Shown in pieces: positions 26,439-35,314 of a DNA stretch of 64,000 nucleotides. The notes beneath the pieces were generated by a model. The model saw nothing but the letters and a program-made list of their open reading frames with translations. It searched no databases and was not told where the DNA came from. Source of the DNA: an uncultured Salinimicrobium sp. (GTDB taxonomy: Bacteria; Bacteroidota; Bacteroidia; Flavobacteriales; Flavobacteriaceae); the NCBI GenBank assembly GCA_946887075.1, contig CAMPKA010000012.1:16682-80681 (forward strand). Reading direction: 5' to 3'. Position 1 is the stretch's first letter. Every line of letters begins with the position of its first letter. The position numbers and the translations under genes are program-made.

Positions 26439-29210
26439 CTAAAGATTTACATGTATCCCGAGGCTGAAGACTGCTCCCTTGGAATAGGAGCGGACCACCT
26501 GCTCGGAGGCTATTCCGGTAGCGCTGGGCCTTATCATTTGGACCCGCCGGATCATCGGGTTAAGCAGATTCTGACCTTTGACCCGGATTTCCCATCTCTG
26601 GCCAAACTCCTTGCTTAGTACGGCATCGAGAACCATGAAGCCTTTTTCGACGATCTCATCGTTGTAGTATACCTCTGGCTGGGTCTGGATCTCCGGCGAC
26701 CCCAGGGCGTAAATTTTATCTGAGGCATAATTCATCGCCAGGGAGCCCATCCAGCTCCCGGCCTGCAGGTTGAGCGACAGGTTTACAATCCAGTCGGATG
26801 CGCCCTGGAGCCCGATCTCCTCTTTGCCATTGTAACGGAATGTCCGGATGAAAACGCCGTTGTGGTGCTCCTCCCTGAGGTCTTGCGAATGCCACATTCT
26901 CGAGAGATTGAACCCGGCCGTAAGATCTGCTCCGGTTGGGGTGTCATCCTTAATGAGGTTCAGAGCCCCGGAAAACTCCAGGCCATAAACCCTTGCCTCC
27001 CGTCCGGCGTTGAAATAAGAGAATATCCCCGCTGCACCGCGGTCCTGAACCCTGTTTATCGGATCTGAAATCGATTTGAAAAAGCCCCCGACGGAGAGTA
27101 GTTCTCCCGATTCCGGAAAGATCTCATACTTGAGGTCCAGGCTTAAATTCCGGGAAGCTTCCAGTTCCGGATTTCCCCTGGTGATCTGTCCCGTCGGGGA
27201 GACATATTCGAAAGGAGCGATCTCCTTGAATTCTGGAAGCGTGATCGTCCGGCTGACGGCAAGGCGCAGGTTGCTCTTATCGGTGGGAGAAAATTTAAGG
27301 TTTAGCGCCGGATAGATTTTTCCATAGGAACGGGTCTGCGAATCCGGAAGGGTGGAAGGGTAGTTGTTTACCTGGAAAGCCACATGGAGCTCATCCTGCT
27401 GAAACCTCCCTCCGAGATTGATCTGCCATGGACCCCTGCTGTAGTTGAATGCGGCAAATGCAGCATAGGAAGTGAGCCGGGCATTATACCGATCGGGAGA
27501 TAACCTGTAAATCTCCAGGAGGCCGTTCTCAAGATTTTCTCTGGTAAAAATCGATCCCACGGCATCCAGCGAGGGTGGATGAAGCGTATTGAGCTCCTGC
27601 TCGCCGATTCCTATGAAGCGCGAGAAGAAATGCCGTTCCTTATTCCGGTAGTCTAGTCCCAGTTCGAGAAAGGCATCCGGACTGGAGCCCGCAAACCGAA
27701 AGTGATCGTTGATCCGTGCGCTGATTTCGCGATCGTCGATCTTCTGGGAACTCTTCCTCTGCTGGAATCCCCCGGTCCGACCGAGTTGGATAAACCCAGC
27801 TCCGTCGATATTGAGCTCGTTGCGGATGCGGCTGGGTTCATCTGCACTCAGCGTGTTATACCCCACTGCCCACTCAAGTTCGTGTTTTTCCGACAACCTG
27901 TGACCCCCGAGGATCTGATTTACCCAGAGCCGTGTCTGTTTAAGGTTCTGATCCCGTACGAACTGGTTCAGACCCTCGGCAGGTGCGGTCTCCTCGAATA
28001 CCACCCCTTTCCCATTACGTCCGCTTTCATAGACCATGTCCGTGACCTTGTTGATAAAAAGGCTTACGTATTCCAGGTTATGACCGGGGGCAACATCCCA
28101 GTTGAGATCCGCCAGAGCAGTGGTGTTGTCCGTGGTCTCGAAAATCTCGACCTCTGAAAAATGATCGTATAGATTGTTGCTCCTGTACTCCCGGAACAGG
28201 CCACTCGTGTATTGGTAATCCAATGAACGGGAGGCATCGAAACGCAGTCGAACCCGATCTCCCAAATTTTTTCCCCAGCTCAGACCGTAGTCATGGTTTA
28301 CCGGAAAATCTCTTTCTACCGGATCCCACCGCTGGTCAGTCAGCGACTTCTGCAGGCTCATCGGCTGGTGATAGAATCCCGCTGTTAGCTCGCGGTAGGC
28401 GGGAGAAACGCGGAACCGTTCAAATTTCCGGACCACGTTGGAATTGATCCCGGCCTGAGCGCTCAGTTTGAACCGATCTTTCCCGCTGTGCCGCTGGGAT
28501 CGGATATCGACTGTTCCGGAGGCCTGGTCAGCAGCTCGTACCGCAGCATATGTCTTGTTTACACTGATATGCTCCAGAATTCCGGATTCGAAGAGGTCGA
28601 GATCGATATTCTTGCGATCCACATCATCCGAAGGTATAGGAAGTCCGTTAAGAGTGGTATAGAGGTAACGGTCTCCCAGGCCACGGATGAAAATATCTCC
28701 GGTAGCCTCGCTGATGGTCACCCCCGGTAATCTGGCGGTGGCCCCGGCGGCGTCTGATATGCCAAGTCTGCTGAGTTCCTGGGCTCCGATACTCTCCTTA
28801 ACGGTGATCGCCTGTTTTTGTTCCAGCATCAGGGCGATCTGGGAATCCTTACGGGCAATGGTGGTGATGATCACCTCCTCGAGGGCCGCGGAATTAGTGC
28901 CGAGACCGGTATGGATTCTGGTAACCTTTCCTGCAACCACCTGGGCGGGAATCTCCACCGTTTCATAACCCATGAAGCTGAACTGAATCGTATAGGACCC
29001 TGGCTCCAGATCCTGTATATTAAAGTATCCCTCGGTGTCGGTAGTTGCTCCTATGGAAGTTCCTTCCAGCACCACATTGGCAAAGGGCAGGGGGGCACCT
29101 TCCATTTCCTTGTCGACCAGTTGTCCTGCAATAGCACCGGTATTCCCTTCTTGTGCCCGGATCCCCTGGGAAATGATCATTGTGATCAGCAGAAAAATTA
29201 TGCTTTTCAT
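26439..29210 (-). CDS. TonB-dependent outer membrane receptor with carboxypeptidase-like domain
   Basis: This 923-residue receptor starts with a signal peptide (IIFLLITMIISQGIRAQ), then a CarboxypepD_reg domain (GAIAGQLVDKEMEGAPLPFANV; about 25-110). The plug domain contains LPGVTISEATGDIFIRGLGD, and the C-terminal beta-barrel ends with AVFSLGIHVNL. It takes up a ligand too large for porins using TonB energy. It has no SusD partner; the next gene is a beta-helix lipoprotein, so it is not a canonical polysaccharide system. The plug variant resembles the IRGLGDRY type seen in Flavobacterial receptors of unknown ligand. Confidence 0.9.
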   Translation of the reverse strand: MKSIIFLLITMIISQGIRAQEGNTGAIAGQLVDKEMEGAPLPFANVVLEGTSIGATTDTEGYFNIQDLEPGSYTIQFSFMGYETVEIPAQVVAGKVTRIHTGLGTNSAALEEVIITTIARKDSQIALMLEQKQAITVKESIGAQELSRLGISDAAGATARLPGVTISEATGDIFIRGLGDRYLYTTLNGLPIPSDDVDRKNIDLDLFESGILEHISVNKTYAAVRAADQASGTVDIRSQRHSGKDRFKLSAQAGINSNVVRKFERFRVSPAYRELTAGFYHQPMSLQKSLTDQRWDPVERDFPVNHDYGLSWGKNLGDRVRLRFDASRSLDYQYTSGLFREYRSNNLYDHFSEVEIFETTDNTTALADLNWDVAPGHNLEYVSLFINKVTDMVYESGRNGKGVVFEETAPAEGLNQFVRDQNLKQTRLWVNQILGGHRLSEKHELEWAVGYNTLSADEPSRIRNELNIDGAGFIQLGRTGGFQQRKSSQKIDDREISARINDHFRFAGSSPDAFLELGLDYRNKERHFFSRFIGIGEQELNTLHPPSLDAVGSIFTRENLENGLLEIYRLSPDRYNARLTSYAAFAAFNYSRGPWQINLGGRFQQDELHVAFQVNNYPSTLPDSQTRSYGKIYPALNLKFSPTDKSNLRLAVSRTITLPEFKEIAPFEYVSPTGQITRGNPELEASRNLSLDLKYEIFPESGELLSVGGFFKSISDPINRVQDRGAAGIFSYFNAGREARVYGLEFSGALNLIKDDTPTGADLTAGFNLSRMWHSQDLREEHHNGVFIRTFRYNGKEEIGLQGASDWIVNLSLNLQAGSWMGSLAMNYASDKIYALGSPEIQTQPEVYYNDEIVEKGFMVLDAVLSKEFGQRWEIRVKGQNLLNPMIRRVQMIRPSATGIASEQVVRSYSKGAVFSLGIHVNL

Positions 29211-29354
29211 TACCGCTTTTAATTTGCGACAAAGTAAAGCTGCTTCTTTCTGAGCCAGGTTACGCCTGGGTTACCAGATTGTCACCGGTGGGTTAACCTT
29301 GTGTTAGCTTAACGTAAAGAAGATCCGGCAAGGAAAATGAACCTGAAAAATTCC

Positions 29355-29362
29355 TATTTTTG
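29355..29362 (+). promoter_or_regulatory. Bacteroidota -7 promoter box before the PspC gene
   Basis: TATTTTTG fits TAnnTTTG and ends four bases before the ATG at 29367. Transcription would begin close to the A of the start codon, again suggesting a leaderless mRNA. Confidence 0.5.
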
Positions 29363-29366
29363 CCCT

Positions 29367-29597
29367 ATGAGCAGGCTGGTCAACAATATCAGGAGTTTCT
29401 TTGAGCGCCACGGATTTTACGTTTCGTCCCGGTTCGCCGACAAACTGGGGATCCGGGCCAAATACGTCCGGCTGTTCTTTATTTATCTTTCCTTTGCCAC
29501 CTTCGGGGCGGGATTCGGAGTTTATCTCATTCTGGCTTTCCTGCTAAAGTTCAAGGACATGATCTATGGCAAGCGAAGCTCTGTTTTCGACCTGTAG
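29367..29597 (+). CDS. Small PspC domain membrane protein
   Basis: The 76-residue product beginning MSRLVNNIRSFFERHGFYV has a PspC-type core: a basic, amphipathic segment (SSRFADKLGIRAKYVRLFFIY) and one or two membrane helices (LSFATFGAGFGVYLILAFLL), ended by a short basic tail. PspC domains occur in phage-shock and envelope-stress proteins. The ATG at 29367 is preferred over an earlier in-frame ATG because the -7 box overlaps the extra ten codons. The next gene starts 128 bases later, so it is probably monocistronic. Confidence 0.82.
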   Translation: MSRLVNNIRSFFERHGFYVSSRFADKLGIRAKYVRLFFIYLSFATFGAGFGVYLILAFLLKFKDMIYGKRSSVFDL

Positions 29598-29725
29598 TCG
29601 GACGGAATCCCTCGGCTGCTTAACGCCATTTTTACAATTTAACGCCCTTATTTTTGAAAATGTTAATTTTTTTAGCATCTTGCTTCGCCGTAAAAACAAT
29701 CCTAACTAAATTCTAATTCCTTTTT

Positions 29726-31810
29726 ATGAGAAAGTCCCTGCTTTCATTACTGTTTGCCTTATCGATAAGCGGAGCCTTTGCACAGGAGCTGCAGGTGGAA
29801 GCCCAGACGGGTAACCCTACCAAGCTCATCAACAATGGCTTTATCGAACTGGATGTAACCGGAGGTACTCCGCCCTACCAGTACAAGTGGTCCAACCAGG
29901 CTACCCCTCTGGATTCTCCGAGGGCAGAAGGTTTGGCGGAAGGTATACCCTATACGGTAACCGTCACGGACGCAGCAGGAAATTCCGTAACCGAGGAGAT
30001 CACCGTACCGGCTGAGGCCATAACAGAACATTTCAATGGTACTTTTGAGCCCATTGTGGCGAGTATGGGAAGCGTCCTGTTCTGGGACCCTTTTTCAGCC
30101 ATAGGGATCTATGATCCAGTAGTGTATGCTGATATTAAACGGGTGCCGCCTCCTAGATGGTCCGCTCTTGTTGAAGGTAAATTCGTTCTTGCCGAGTGGC
30201 TGCAGCCTGAGGGCGCACGAGTAGAGGAGGGGCAGGCCATTGCCATAGTGGATATGAACGGGGAACCCCGGACAGTCTATGCCAATGCTGAGGGAGAACT
30301 TCAGTACCTCGTGGAGGAAGGCGGAGTGATCTATAACTCAGAAAATAAAGAACACGTTATTCAGCAAGGTGCACAGTACCTGGCTGCTATTGAATATGAT
30401 GAGCCGGTACCTTTACTGCATCCCAACGGGGATCCGCAGACCAAAGATATCCCCTTTATTGTGGTCTGGCTGGTACTAGGCGCCCTTTTCTTCACGATTC
30501 GCCTTGGCTTTATCAATTTCAGGGGCTTCGGCCATGCCTTGCAGCTGGCTAAAGGCAAGTACGATGACCCGAATGCTCCCGGACAGGTGACCCATTTTCA
30601 AGCCCTGGCTACGGCAGTCTCCGGAACCGTGGGTCTCGGAAATATCGCCGGGGTGGCAGTAGCAGTTTCCCTTGGAGGAGCAGGGGCCACTTTCTGGATG
30701 ATCATCGCCGGACTTCTTGGGATGTCATCGAAGTTTGTTGAATGTACCCTTGGGGTCAAATATCGTTTTATCAATAGTGAAGGAAGGGTATTCGGAGGAC
30801 CGATGAACTACCTTCGGTACGGCCTGGAAAAAAGGAGCAAGAAAGGCCTTGGGAAATTCCTGGCGGTATTCTTTGCTATCCTTTGTATTGGCGCCTCCTT
30901 CGGTGGAGGTAACATGTTCCAGGCCAACCAGTCCTTTGTGGTTCTGGCTGGAGAATTCCCGCTCCTGGTAGGGAACGGGTTCTGGTTCGGAGTAATCCTT
31001 GCCGTGCTTGTCGGGGTGGTAATCATCGGGGGGATCAGCAGTATCGCCAAAGTGACCGAGAAAATCGTACCTCTGATGGCGGCCATATATGTCATCGGGG
31101 CCTTTGTTGTGATTGGGGTCAACTTTGAGAATGTAGGGGACGCCTTTGCTGCCATCTGGGATGGAGCCTTCAGTCCCGGTGCCCTGAAAGGAGGAATTAT
31201 CGGGGTGCTGATTGTAGGATTCCAGCGAGCGGCCTTTTCCAATGAAGCCGGGGTTGGATCTGCGGCTATTGCACACAGTGCTGCCAAAACCAATAACCCC
31301 CCTTCCGAAGGGTTTGTTTCTCTTCTGGAGCCTTTTATCGATACTGTTGTGGTTTGTACCCTTACCGCACTGGTCCTTATTTTCACCGGAATGCATGAGG
31401 TGCAGGGAGTCGGAGGGGTGGAACTCACCGCGGGAGCCTTTGGAAGCGTAATCGACTGGTTCCCTATGGTTCTTGCTGCGGCTGTTTTCCTCTTTGCCTT
31501 CTCGACGATGATCTCCTGGTCCTATTATGGAATGCGTGCCTGGACTTACCTCTTTGGCAAAAGCATTAAGGCGGAACTTATCTATAAGACCTTTTTCCTG
31601 ATCTTTGTGGTGGTCGGGGCTTCCGTTAGTCTAGGGGCTGTTCTGGAATTCTCAGATATGATGATTCTCGCCATGTCCTTCCCTAACATTATCGGCCTTT
31701 ATATCCTGAGCGGAGAGGTCAAGCGGGATCTGAAGGAATACCGAAGAAAACTCAAGGCAGGCGAATTGTTCCATGTACCTGAAAAGGAAAAAGTGAGAAG
31801 AGCCTCCTAA
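29726..31810 (+). CDS. Alanine/sodium symporter (AGCS family) with extra periplasmic Ig-like and lipoyl-like domains
   Basis: The 694-residue protein is longer than usual AGCS transporters (about 450-550). Residues 1-20 are a signal peptide. Residues 21-100 look like a SprB/Ig-like repeat ([32 protein letters not shown]). Residues 145-215 resemble a biotinyl/lipoyl hairpin ([32 protein letters not shown]) but lack an obvious modified lysine. From about 240 the AGCS core follows, with [39 protein letters not shown] and about ten membrane helices. The core imports small amino acids with sodium. The role of the front domains is unknown. Confidence 0.88.
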   Translation: MRKSLLSLLFALSISGAFAQELQVEAQTGNPTKLINNGFIELDVTGGTPPYQYKWSNQATPLDSPRAEGLAEGIPYTVTVTDAAGNSVTEEITVPAEAITEHFNGTFEPIVASMGSVLFWDPFSAIGIYDPVVYADIKRVPPPRWSALVEGKFVLAEWLQPEGARVEEGQAIAIVDMNGEPRTVYANAEGELQYLVEEGGVIYNSENKEHVIQQGAQYLAAIEYDEPVPLLHPNGDPQTKDIPFIVVWLVLGALFFTIRLGFINFRGFGHALQLAKGKYDDPNAPGQVTHFQALATAVSGTVGLGNIAGVAVAVSLGGAGATFWMIIAGLLGMSSKFVECTLGVKYRFINSEGRVFGGPMNYLRYGLEKRSKKGLGKFLAVFFAILCIGASFGGGNMFQANQSFVVLAGEFPLLVGNGFWFGVILAVLVGVVIIGGISSIAKVTEKIVPLMAAIYVIGAFVVIGVNFENVGDAFAAIWDGAFSPGALKGGIIGVLIVGFQRAAFSNEAGVGSAAIAHSAAKTNNPPSEGFVSLLEPFIDTVVVCTLTALVLIFTGMHEVQGVGGVELTAGAFGSVIDWFPMVLAAAVFLFAFSTMISWSYYGMRAWTYLFGKSIKAELIYKTFFLIFVVVGASVSLGAVLEFSDMMILAMSFPNIIGLYILSGEVKRDLKEYRRKLKAGELFHVPEKEKVRRAS

Positions 31811-31877
31811 AAAGGTTTTTACTTTCGGTCCTGAAGCTGAGTGCAGCAGAGGAACCGCAAAGAAAACGCTGAGATAG

Positions 31878-31910
31878 AAAGGAATCCTGAAATTGGGATT
31901 CCTTTCAATT
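31878..31910 (+). terminator. Intrinsic terminator after the AGCS symporter gene
   Basis: AAAGGAATCC (31878-31887) pairs with GGATTCCTTT (31896-31905), followed by CAATTTT. The rest of the 319-base gap to the acyl-CoA dehydrogenase gene (31811-32129) holds only the promoter box at 32056; no further gene was seen. Confidence 0.75.
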
Positions 31911-32055
31911 TTCCACTAAATCGATCACCAAATAAACCTTCGAATCAGTGATGGACGGAACTCCTTCTCCGCCCAGAATACCATTAACGGCAACGGCTTT
32001 GCCAGGTCTTTTTATCTTATACCCGGCCCTGGAAGTAAAATAGCCGGAATTCATT

Positions 32056-32063
32056 TATATTTG
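32056..32063 (+). promoter_or_regulatory. Bacteroidota -7 promoter box before the acyl-CoA dehydrogenase gene
   Basis: TATATTTG matches TAnnTTTG, 66 bases upstream of the ATG at 32130. A clear -33 box was not identified. Confidence 0.5.
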
Positions 32064-32129
32064 ACGATTCAGGGAAATCTGCGTCGATTTTTCCCGTTCC
32101 CCCTAAGCGAGAACGTCAATTAAGTGTAT

Positions 32130-33299
32130 ATGAACAACAGATATTTTACAGAAGAACATGAACTCTTTCGAAAGAGCTTCCGGGATTTCCTTCACAAGGA
32201 AGTGGTTCCTCATATAGAGAAATGGGAAAAGACCGGGACCATAGAACGTTTCATCTGGAAGAAGTTTGGAGAAATGGGCTACTTCGGGCTCAGTTATCCG
32301 GAACAATACGGAGGGCTGGACCTTGACATCTTTTATACGGTAATCTTTTTGGAGGAGCTGCAGAAGATCAACTCCGGTGGTTTTGCGGCAGCGATGTGGG
32401 CCCATGCGTACCTTGCGATGACTCACGTATCCAAGGAGGGAGACCAGCGGATCAAGGAGGCTTATCTCAGCCCCAGTATCAGCGGTGACAAGATCGGATG
32501 CCTCTGCATCACGGAACCCACAGGAGGGTCCGATGTGGCGGGAATGCGTACCACGGCAGTTCGAAAAGGAGACAGCTATGTGATCAATGGGTCGAAGACC
32601 TTCATCACCAACGGCGTTTACGCCGATTATATGGTGGTTGCAGCGAAGACGAATCCCGAGCTCAGGAACAAGGGGATGAGTATCTTTATCATCGACACGG
32701 ACACGCCCGGGGTGTCTGCCACCAAGCTGGACAAGCTGGGATGGCGGGCCTCTGATACCGCTGAGATTGCGTTCGACAATGTAGAGATACCGGCGGAAAA
32801 TCTGATGGGCGAGGAGGGGAAGGGCTTTCCCTATATCATGCAGCATTTCGCCCTGGAAAGGCTCATCATGGGAATCAATGCCCATGCCCGGGCATCCTAC
32901 GCCCTGGATTACACGCTGCAGTACATGGGGGAGCGGGAAACTTTTGGGAAGGCCATAGATCAGTACCAGGCATTGCGCCACACGGTGGCGGATATGGCCA
33001 GTGAAATCGAGATGTGCCGGGAATTCAACTATTCTGTGGCAGATAGGCTCGGGAAAGGGGAATACGTCGTCAAGGAAGCCAGCATGTCCAAACTCCTCTC
33101 GACCAAGATGGCTGACGAGGTGATTTACAAGTGCCTTCAGTTTCTTGGCGGTTATGGGTACATGGAGGATTACCCGCTGGCCAGGCTTTCCCGTGACAGC
33201 CGGCTTGGACCTATCGGTGGAGGCACCTCCGAAATCCTCAGGGAGATCATCGCCAAGATGGTCATCGACAAAAAGGAGTACAAACCAGCTGCAAAATAA
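32130..33299 (+). CDS. Acyl-CoA dehydrogenase family flavoprotein
   Basis: The ATG at 32130 (MNNRYFTEEHELFRKSFRDF) gives 389 residues; a GTG two codons earlier is possible. It has the three-domain acyl-CoA dehydrogenase layout: N-terminal helices, middle beta-domain with FAD contacts CITEPTGGSDVAGM and YVINGSKTFITNG, and C-terminal helices with RETFGKAI, QFLGGYGYMEDYPLAR and the FAD segment GPIGGGTSEILREII. It catalyses alpha,beta-dehydrogenation of an acyl-CoA in fatty or branched-chain acid breakdown. No other beta-oxidation gene is adjacent, so the chain length is unknown. Confidence 0.9.
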   Translation: MNNRYFTEEHELFRKSFRDFLHKEVVPHIEKWEKTGTIERFIWKKFGEMGYFGLSYPEQYGGLDLDIFYTVIFLEELQKINSGGFAAAMWAHAYLAMTHVSKEGDQRIKEAYLSPSISGDKIGCLCITEPTGGSDVAGMRTTAVRKGDSYVINGSKTFITNGVYADYMVVAAKTNPELRNKGMSIFIIDTDTPGVSATKLDKLGWRASDTAEIAFDNVEIPAENLMGEEGKGFPYIMQHFALERLIMGINAHARASYALDYTLQYMGERETFGKAIDQYQALRHTVADMASEIEMCREFNYSVADRLGKGEYVVKEASMSKLLSTKMADEVIYKCLQFLGGYGYMEDYPLARLSRDSRLGPIGGGTSEILREIIAKMVIDKKEYKPAAK

Positions 33300-33311
33300 T
33301 TACAAATAAGC

Positions 33312-33343
33312 TTTGTGTGGTTTCAGAAATGAAACTATATTTG
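33312..33343 (+). promoter_or_regulatory. Bacteroidota sigma-A promoter of rpsU
   Basis: A -33 TTTG (33312-33315) and a -7 TATATTTG (33336-33343) are separated by 20 bases, the canonical Bacteroidota arrangement. It predicts a short leader of about 30 bases before the rpsU start. Confidence 0.78.
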
Positions 33344-33362
33344 CCGCTCGAAAAACATTTAA

Positions 33363-33375
33363 AGAAAGGAGGTGA
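33363..33375 (+). promoter_or_regulatory. Extended Shine-Dalgarno sequence of rpsU
   Basis: AGAAAGGAGGTGA is fully complementary to the 16S rRNA 3' tail expected in Bacteroidota and lies four bases before the start codon, with GGAGG spaced seven bases from it. Such a strong site is exceptional here, because most genes in the window have none. In Flavobacterium johnsoniae a strong rpsU site serves autoregulation by bS21. Confidence 0.85.
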
Positions 33376-33379
33376 CACT

Positions 33380-33574
33380 ATGTTAATTATACCAGTTAAA
33401 GACGGAGAGAATATTGACAGAGCGCTGAAGCGTTTTAAACGTAAATTCGATCGTACCGGCACAATGCGCCAGTTGCGGGATCGTCAGCACTTCACAAAAC
33501 CGTCGGTTGGACGTAGGGCTCAAATCCAAAAAGCGCAGTACATACAGCACTTAAGAGACCAGGAAGAGATCTAA
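33380..33574 (+). CDS. rpsU: 30S ribosomal protein bS21
   Basis: The ATG at 33380 (MLIIPVKDGENIDRALKRFK) yields 64 residues with the basic KRKFDRTGTMRQLRDRQHF core and the RRAQIQKAQYIQH tail of Bacteroidota bS21. An in-frame ATG upstream is excluded because it would place the Shine-Dalgarno site inside the gene. bS21 sits near the 16S 3' end; in Bacteroidota it helps bury the anti-Shine-Dalgarno. Its own promoter and strong ribosome site precede it, and a recombinase gene follows 87 bases later. Confidence 0.95.
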   Translation: MLIIPVKDGENIDRALKRFKRKFDRTGTMRQLRDRQHFTKPSVGRRAQIQKAQYIQHLRDQEEI

Positions 33575-33615
33575 TCTCCTTTCGGCCCGAAATCCGGGTA
33601 TGCAATTAAGGAACT

Positions 33616-33643
33616 GTTGGTGAGCAAAGTTTGATTAACTTTG
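33616..33643 (+). promoter_or_regulatory. Promoter of the XerC-type recombinase gene
   Basis: TTG (33616-33618) and TAACTTTG (33636-33643) are separated by 17 bases and lie 18 bases before the ATG at 33662, matching the TTG/TAnnTTTG pattern. Confidence 0.6.
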
Positions 33644-33661
33644 TTTGTCAACAGTTTTTTT

Positions 33662-34540
33662 ATGCCCCTCGATCAGTTTACCCAGTATCTCGAACTGGAG
33701 AAAAAGAATTCCCCCCATACGGTGAGCGCCTACCGCCGGGATATTCTTCAGTTCCAGGCTTTTCTTGGAGAAAAGCAGGACCTGACACAGGTGGCGTATC
33801 CGCAGATCAGGGGCTGGATCGTGGAAATGGTTGAACAGGGGCTCTCTAACAGAAGCATCAACAGGAAGATCTCTTCTCTGAAGGCTTTTTATCGGTTTCT
33901 GATGAAAGTCGGCGACATTAAATCCTCCCCCCTTGCCAAGCACCGCAACCTGAAGATGCCTAAAAAGCTGCAGGTACCTTTTTCGGAGGAGGAGATCCTT
34001 AAGGCGCTTCACCAGGAAATCTGCCAGGGCTTTACCGAAACCAGGGACAGGTTGATCGTGGAACTGCTGTACGCTACAGGGATCAGGAGGGCGGAACTCA
34101 TTGCGATCAAGCTGGAGGATCTCGATCTTTCCAATGGCCTGCTGAAGGTGACAGGAAAGGGCAATCGCCAGCGTTTCATTCCGCTGCTCCCGATAGTTTC
34201 CCGGAGTATAGAGGAATATCTTGAAGAGCGGAAACAGGTCGAGTGTCCGCTGTCCAAAGGCTTCCTTTTCCTTACCGCCAAAGGCGTTAAAATTTATGAT
34301 TCCCTTGTTTACCGGACGATAAATAATTACTTTAGAAGAGTCTCAAGCAAGTTAAAGAAGAGCCCGCATATCCTGCGGCATTCTTTTGCCACTCATTTGC
34401 TGAACCAGGGTGCTCATTTAAATGCTGTCAAGGAACTTTTAGGACATTCCAGTCTGGCTGCCACTCAGGTGTATACCCATAACAGCATGGCAGAACTCAA
34501 TAAAGTTTACAAGAAAGCACATCCCCGGAACAGGAAATGA
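33662..34540 (+). CDS. xerC: Site-specific tyrosine recombinase, XerC type
   Basis: Start MPLDQFTQYLELEKK at 33662 gives 292 residues; the upstream in-frame extension overlaps the promoter. It has the N-terminal core-binding domain (SPHTVSAYRRDI, about 18-100) and the catalytic domain with Arg in ATGIRRAELIAI, HILRHSFATH, GHSSLAATQVYTH and its nucleophile Tyr. Xer recombinases resolve chromosome dimers at dif sites, which favours a housekeeping role here because the genes on both sides are core genes and no element boundary was seen. A copy from an integrated element is the alternative. Confidence 0.86.
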   Translation: MPLDQFTQYLELEKKNSPHTVSAYRRDILQFQAFLGEKQDLTQVAYPQIRGWIVEMVEQGLSNRSINRKISSLKAFYRFLMKVGDIKSSPLAKHRNLKMPKKLQVPFSEEEILKALHQEICQGFTETRDRLIVELLYATGIRRAELIAIKLEDLDLSNGLLKVTGKGNRQRFIPLLPIVSRSIEEYLEERKQVECPLSKGFLFLTAKGVKIYDSLVYRTINNYFRRVSSKLKKSPHILRHSFATHLLNQGAHLNAVKELLGHSSLAATQVYTHNSMAELNKVYKKAHPRNRK

Positions 34541-34577
34541 GGGACTTCACTTAATGTTTAATTAAATGTTATACCCT

Positions 34578-34883
34578 ATGAAAGTCAACGTCCAATCCGT
34601 CAACTTCCATGCAGATCAAAAACTGGTTAATTTCATCCAGAGAAAGCTGGACAAACTGGAGAATCATTTTGACAATGTGATCTATGCAGATGTCTATCTG
34701 AAGGTTCAGAAAACCCGTCAGAAGGAGAACAAGGTATCGGAGATCCTTTTGAGCATTCCCGGAGATGAGGTGATCTGTAAAAAGCGCGGCAGACATTTTG
34801 AAGTGGGTGTGGATGAGTGTGTTAATTCCCTGGAGCGACAACTCCAAAAAAGGAAGAAGAAATTTACCGTTCAGGTAGCCTAA
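34578..34883 (+). CDS. hpf: Ribosome hibernation-promoting factor (short form)
   Basis: The 101-residue protein (MKVNVQSVNFHADQKLVNFI) matches the HPF/RaiA fold, with the conserved DVYLKVQKT strand, EILLSIPGDEV and basic C-terminal RQLQKRKKKF. It lacks the long C-terminal dimerisation domain. It stabilises inactive ribosomes in stationary phase. It follows the recombinase gene after 37 bases and lies just upstream of the tRNA cluster. Its terminator candidate is the hairpin at 34934. Confidence 0.9.
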   Translation: MKVNVQSVNFHADQKLVNFIQRKLDKLENHFDNVIYADVYLKVQKTRQKENKVSEILLSIPGDEVICKKRGRHFEVGVDECVNSLERQLQKRKKKFTVQVA

Positions 34884-34923
34884 AATATTTTAAGGAAATG
34901 TTTTGAATCCTGAATAAATTCTA

Positions 34924-34931
34924 TACATTTG
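34924..34931 (+). promoter_or_regulatory. Putative -7 box upstream of the tRNA cluster
   Basis: TACATTTG fits TAnnTTTG, with TTTG at 34903-34906 as a possible -33 box (17-base spacing). It is followed at once by a terminator-like hairpin, so its use as tRNA promoter is uncertain. Confidence 0.45.
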
Positions 34932-34933
34932 CA

Positions 34934-34959
34934 GTCCGTTAGAAATAGCGGACTTTTTT
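34934..34959 (+). terminator. Hairpin with T-run between hpf and the tRNA cluster
   Basis: GTCCG (34934-34938) pairs with CGGAC (34949-34953) around a ten-base loop, followed by TTTTTT. It probably ends hpf transcription 50-75 bases after its stop. Confidence 0.6.
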
Positions 34960-34978
34960 GTGAAAAAAAGTGAGATTG

Positions 34979-35052
34979 GCCGATGTAGCTCAGCTGGCTA
35001 GAGCAGCTGATTTGTAATCAGCAGGTCGTGGGTTCGAGTCCCTCCATCGGCT
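34979..35052 (+). tRNA. tRNA-Thr (anticodon TGT)
   Basis: Cloverleaf with acceptor stem GCCGATG/CATCGGC, anticodon loop TTTGTAA within CTGA/TCAG, T-arm GGTTCGAGTCC and discriminator T; no encoded CCA. First of a group of four tRNAs before tuf. A second copy of the same isoacceptor lies at 54814. Confidence 0.95.
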
Positions 35053-35170
35053 CCGAAATTTTGAACAAAAAAGCTTTGGAAGAGATTGGGATTTTGCCTT
35101 AATTTGCGCCTTCAAAAAACGAGGCCTTTTCCATTGCGGAGGTTCTGTGAAATACTGATAAAATTGGTTC

Positions 35171-35253
35171 GGGGAGATACTCAAGCGGCCAACGAGGACA
35201 GACTGTAAATCTGTTGTTTTTTAACTTCGCAGGTTCGAATCCTGCTCTCCCCA
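35171..35253 (+). tRNA. tRNA-Tyr (anticodon GTA)
   Basis: Class II tRNA with acceptor GGGGAGA/TCTCCCC, anticodon loop CTGTAAA, a long variable arm (TTGTTTTTTAACTTCGC region) and T-arm GGTTCGAATCC; discriminator A. Confidence 0.95.
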
Positions 35254-35314
35254 CACTTGGCATTCCGGACCTTGTACCGGAACGCGAGCAGAGGTCTTTG
35301 TCACCTCTAAATCT

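Noticed and set aside
30725..31396. Minus-strand open frames of 223 and 206 codons inside the AGCS symporter gene
   Set aside because: Low-complexity translations without domain features, antisense to a clear transporter.
33662..34540. Integrase of a mobile element
   Set aside because: The tyrosine recombinase lies among core genes with rpsU and hpf, with no attachment repeats or cargo, and looks like the housekeeping XerC type.
35100..35120. TTAATTTG as promoter of tRNA-Tyr
   Set aside because: It deviates from TAnnTTTG at the second base, and the tRNA is probably co-transcribed with tRNA-Thr.
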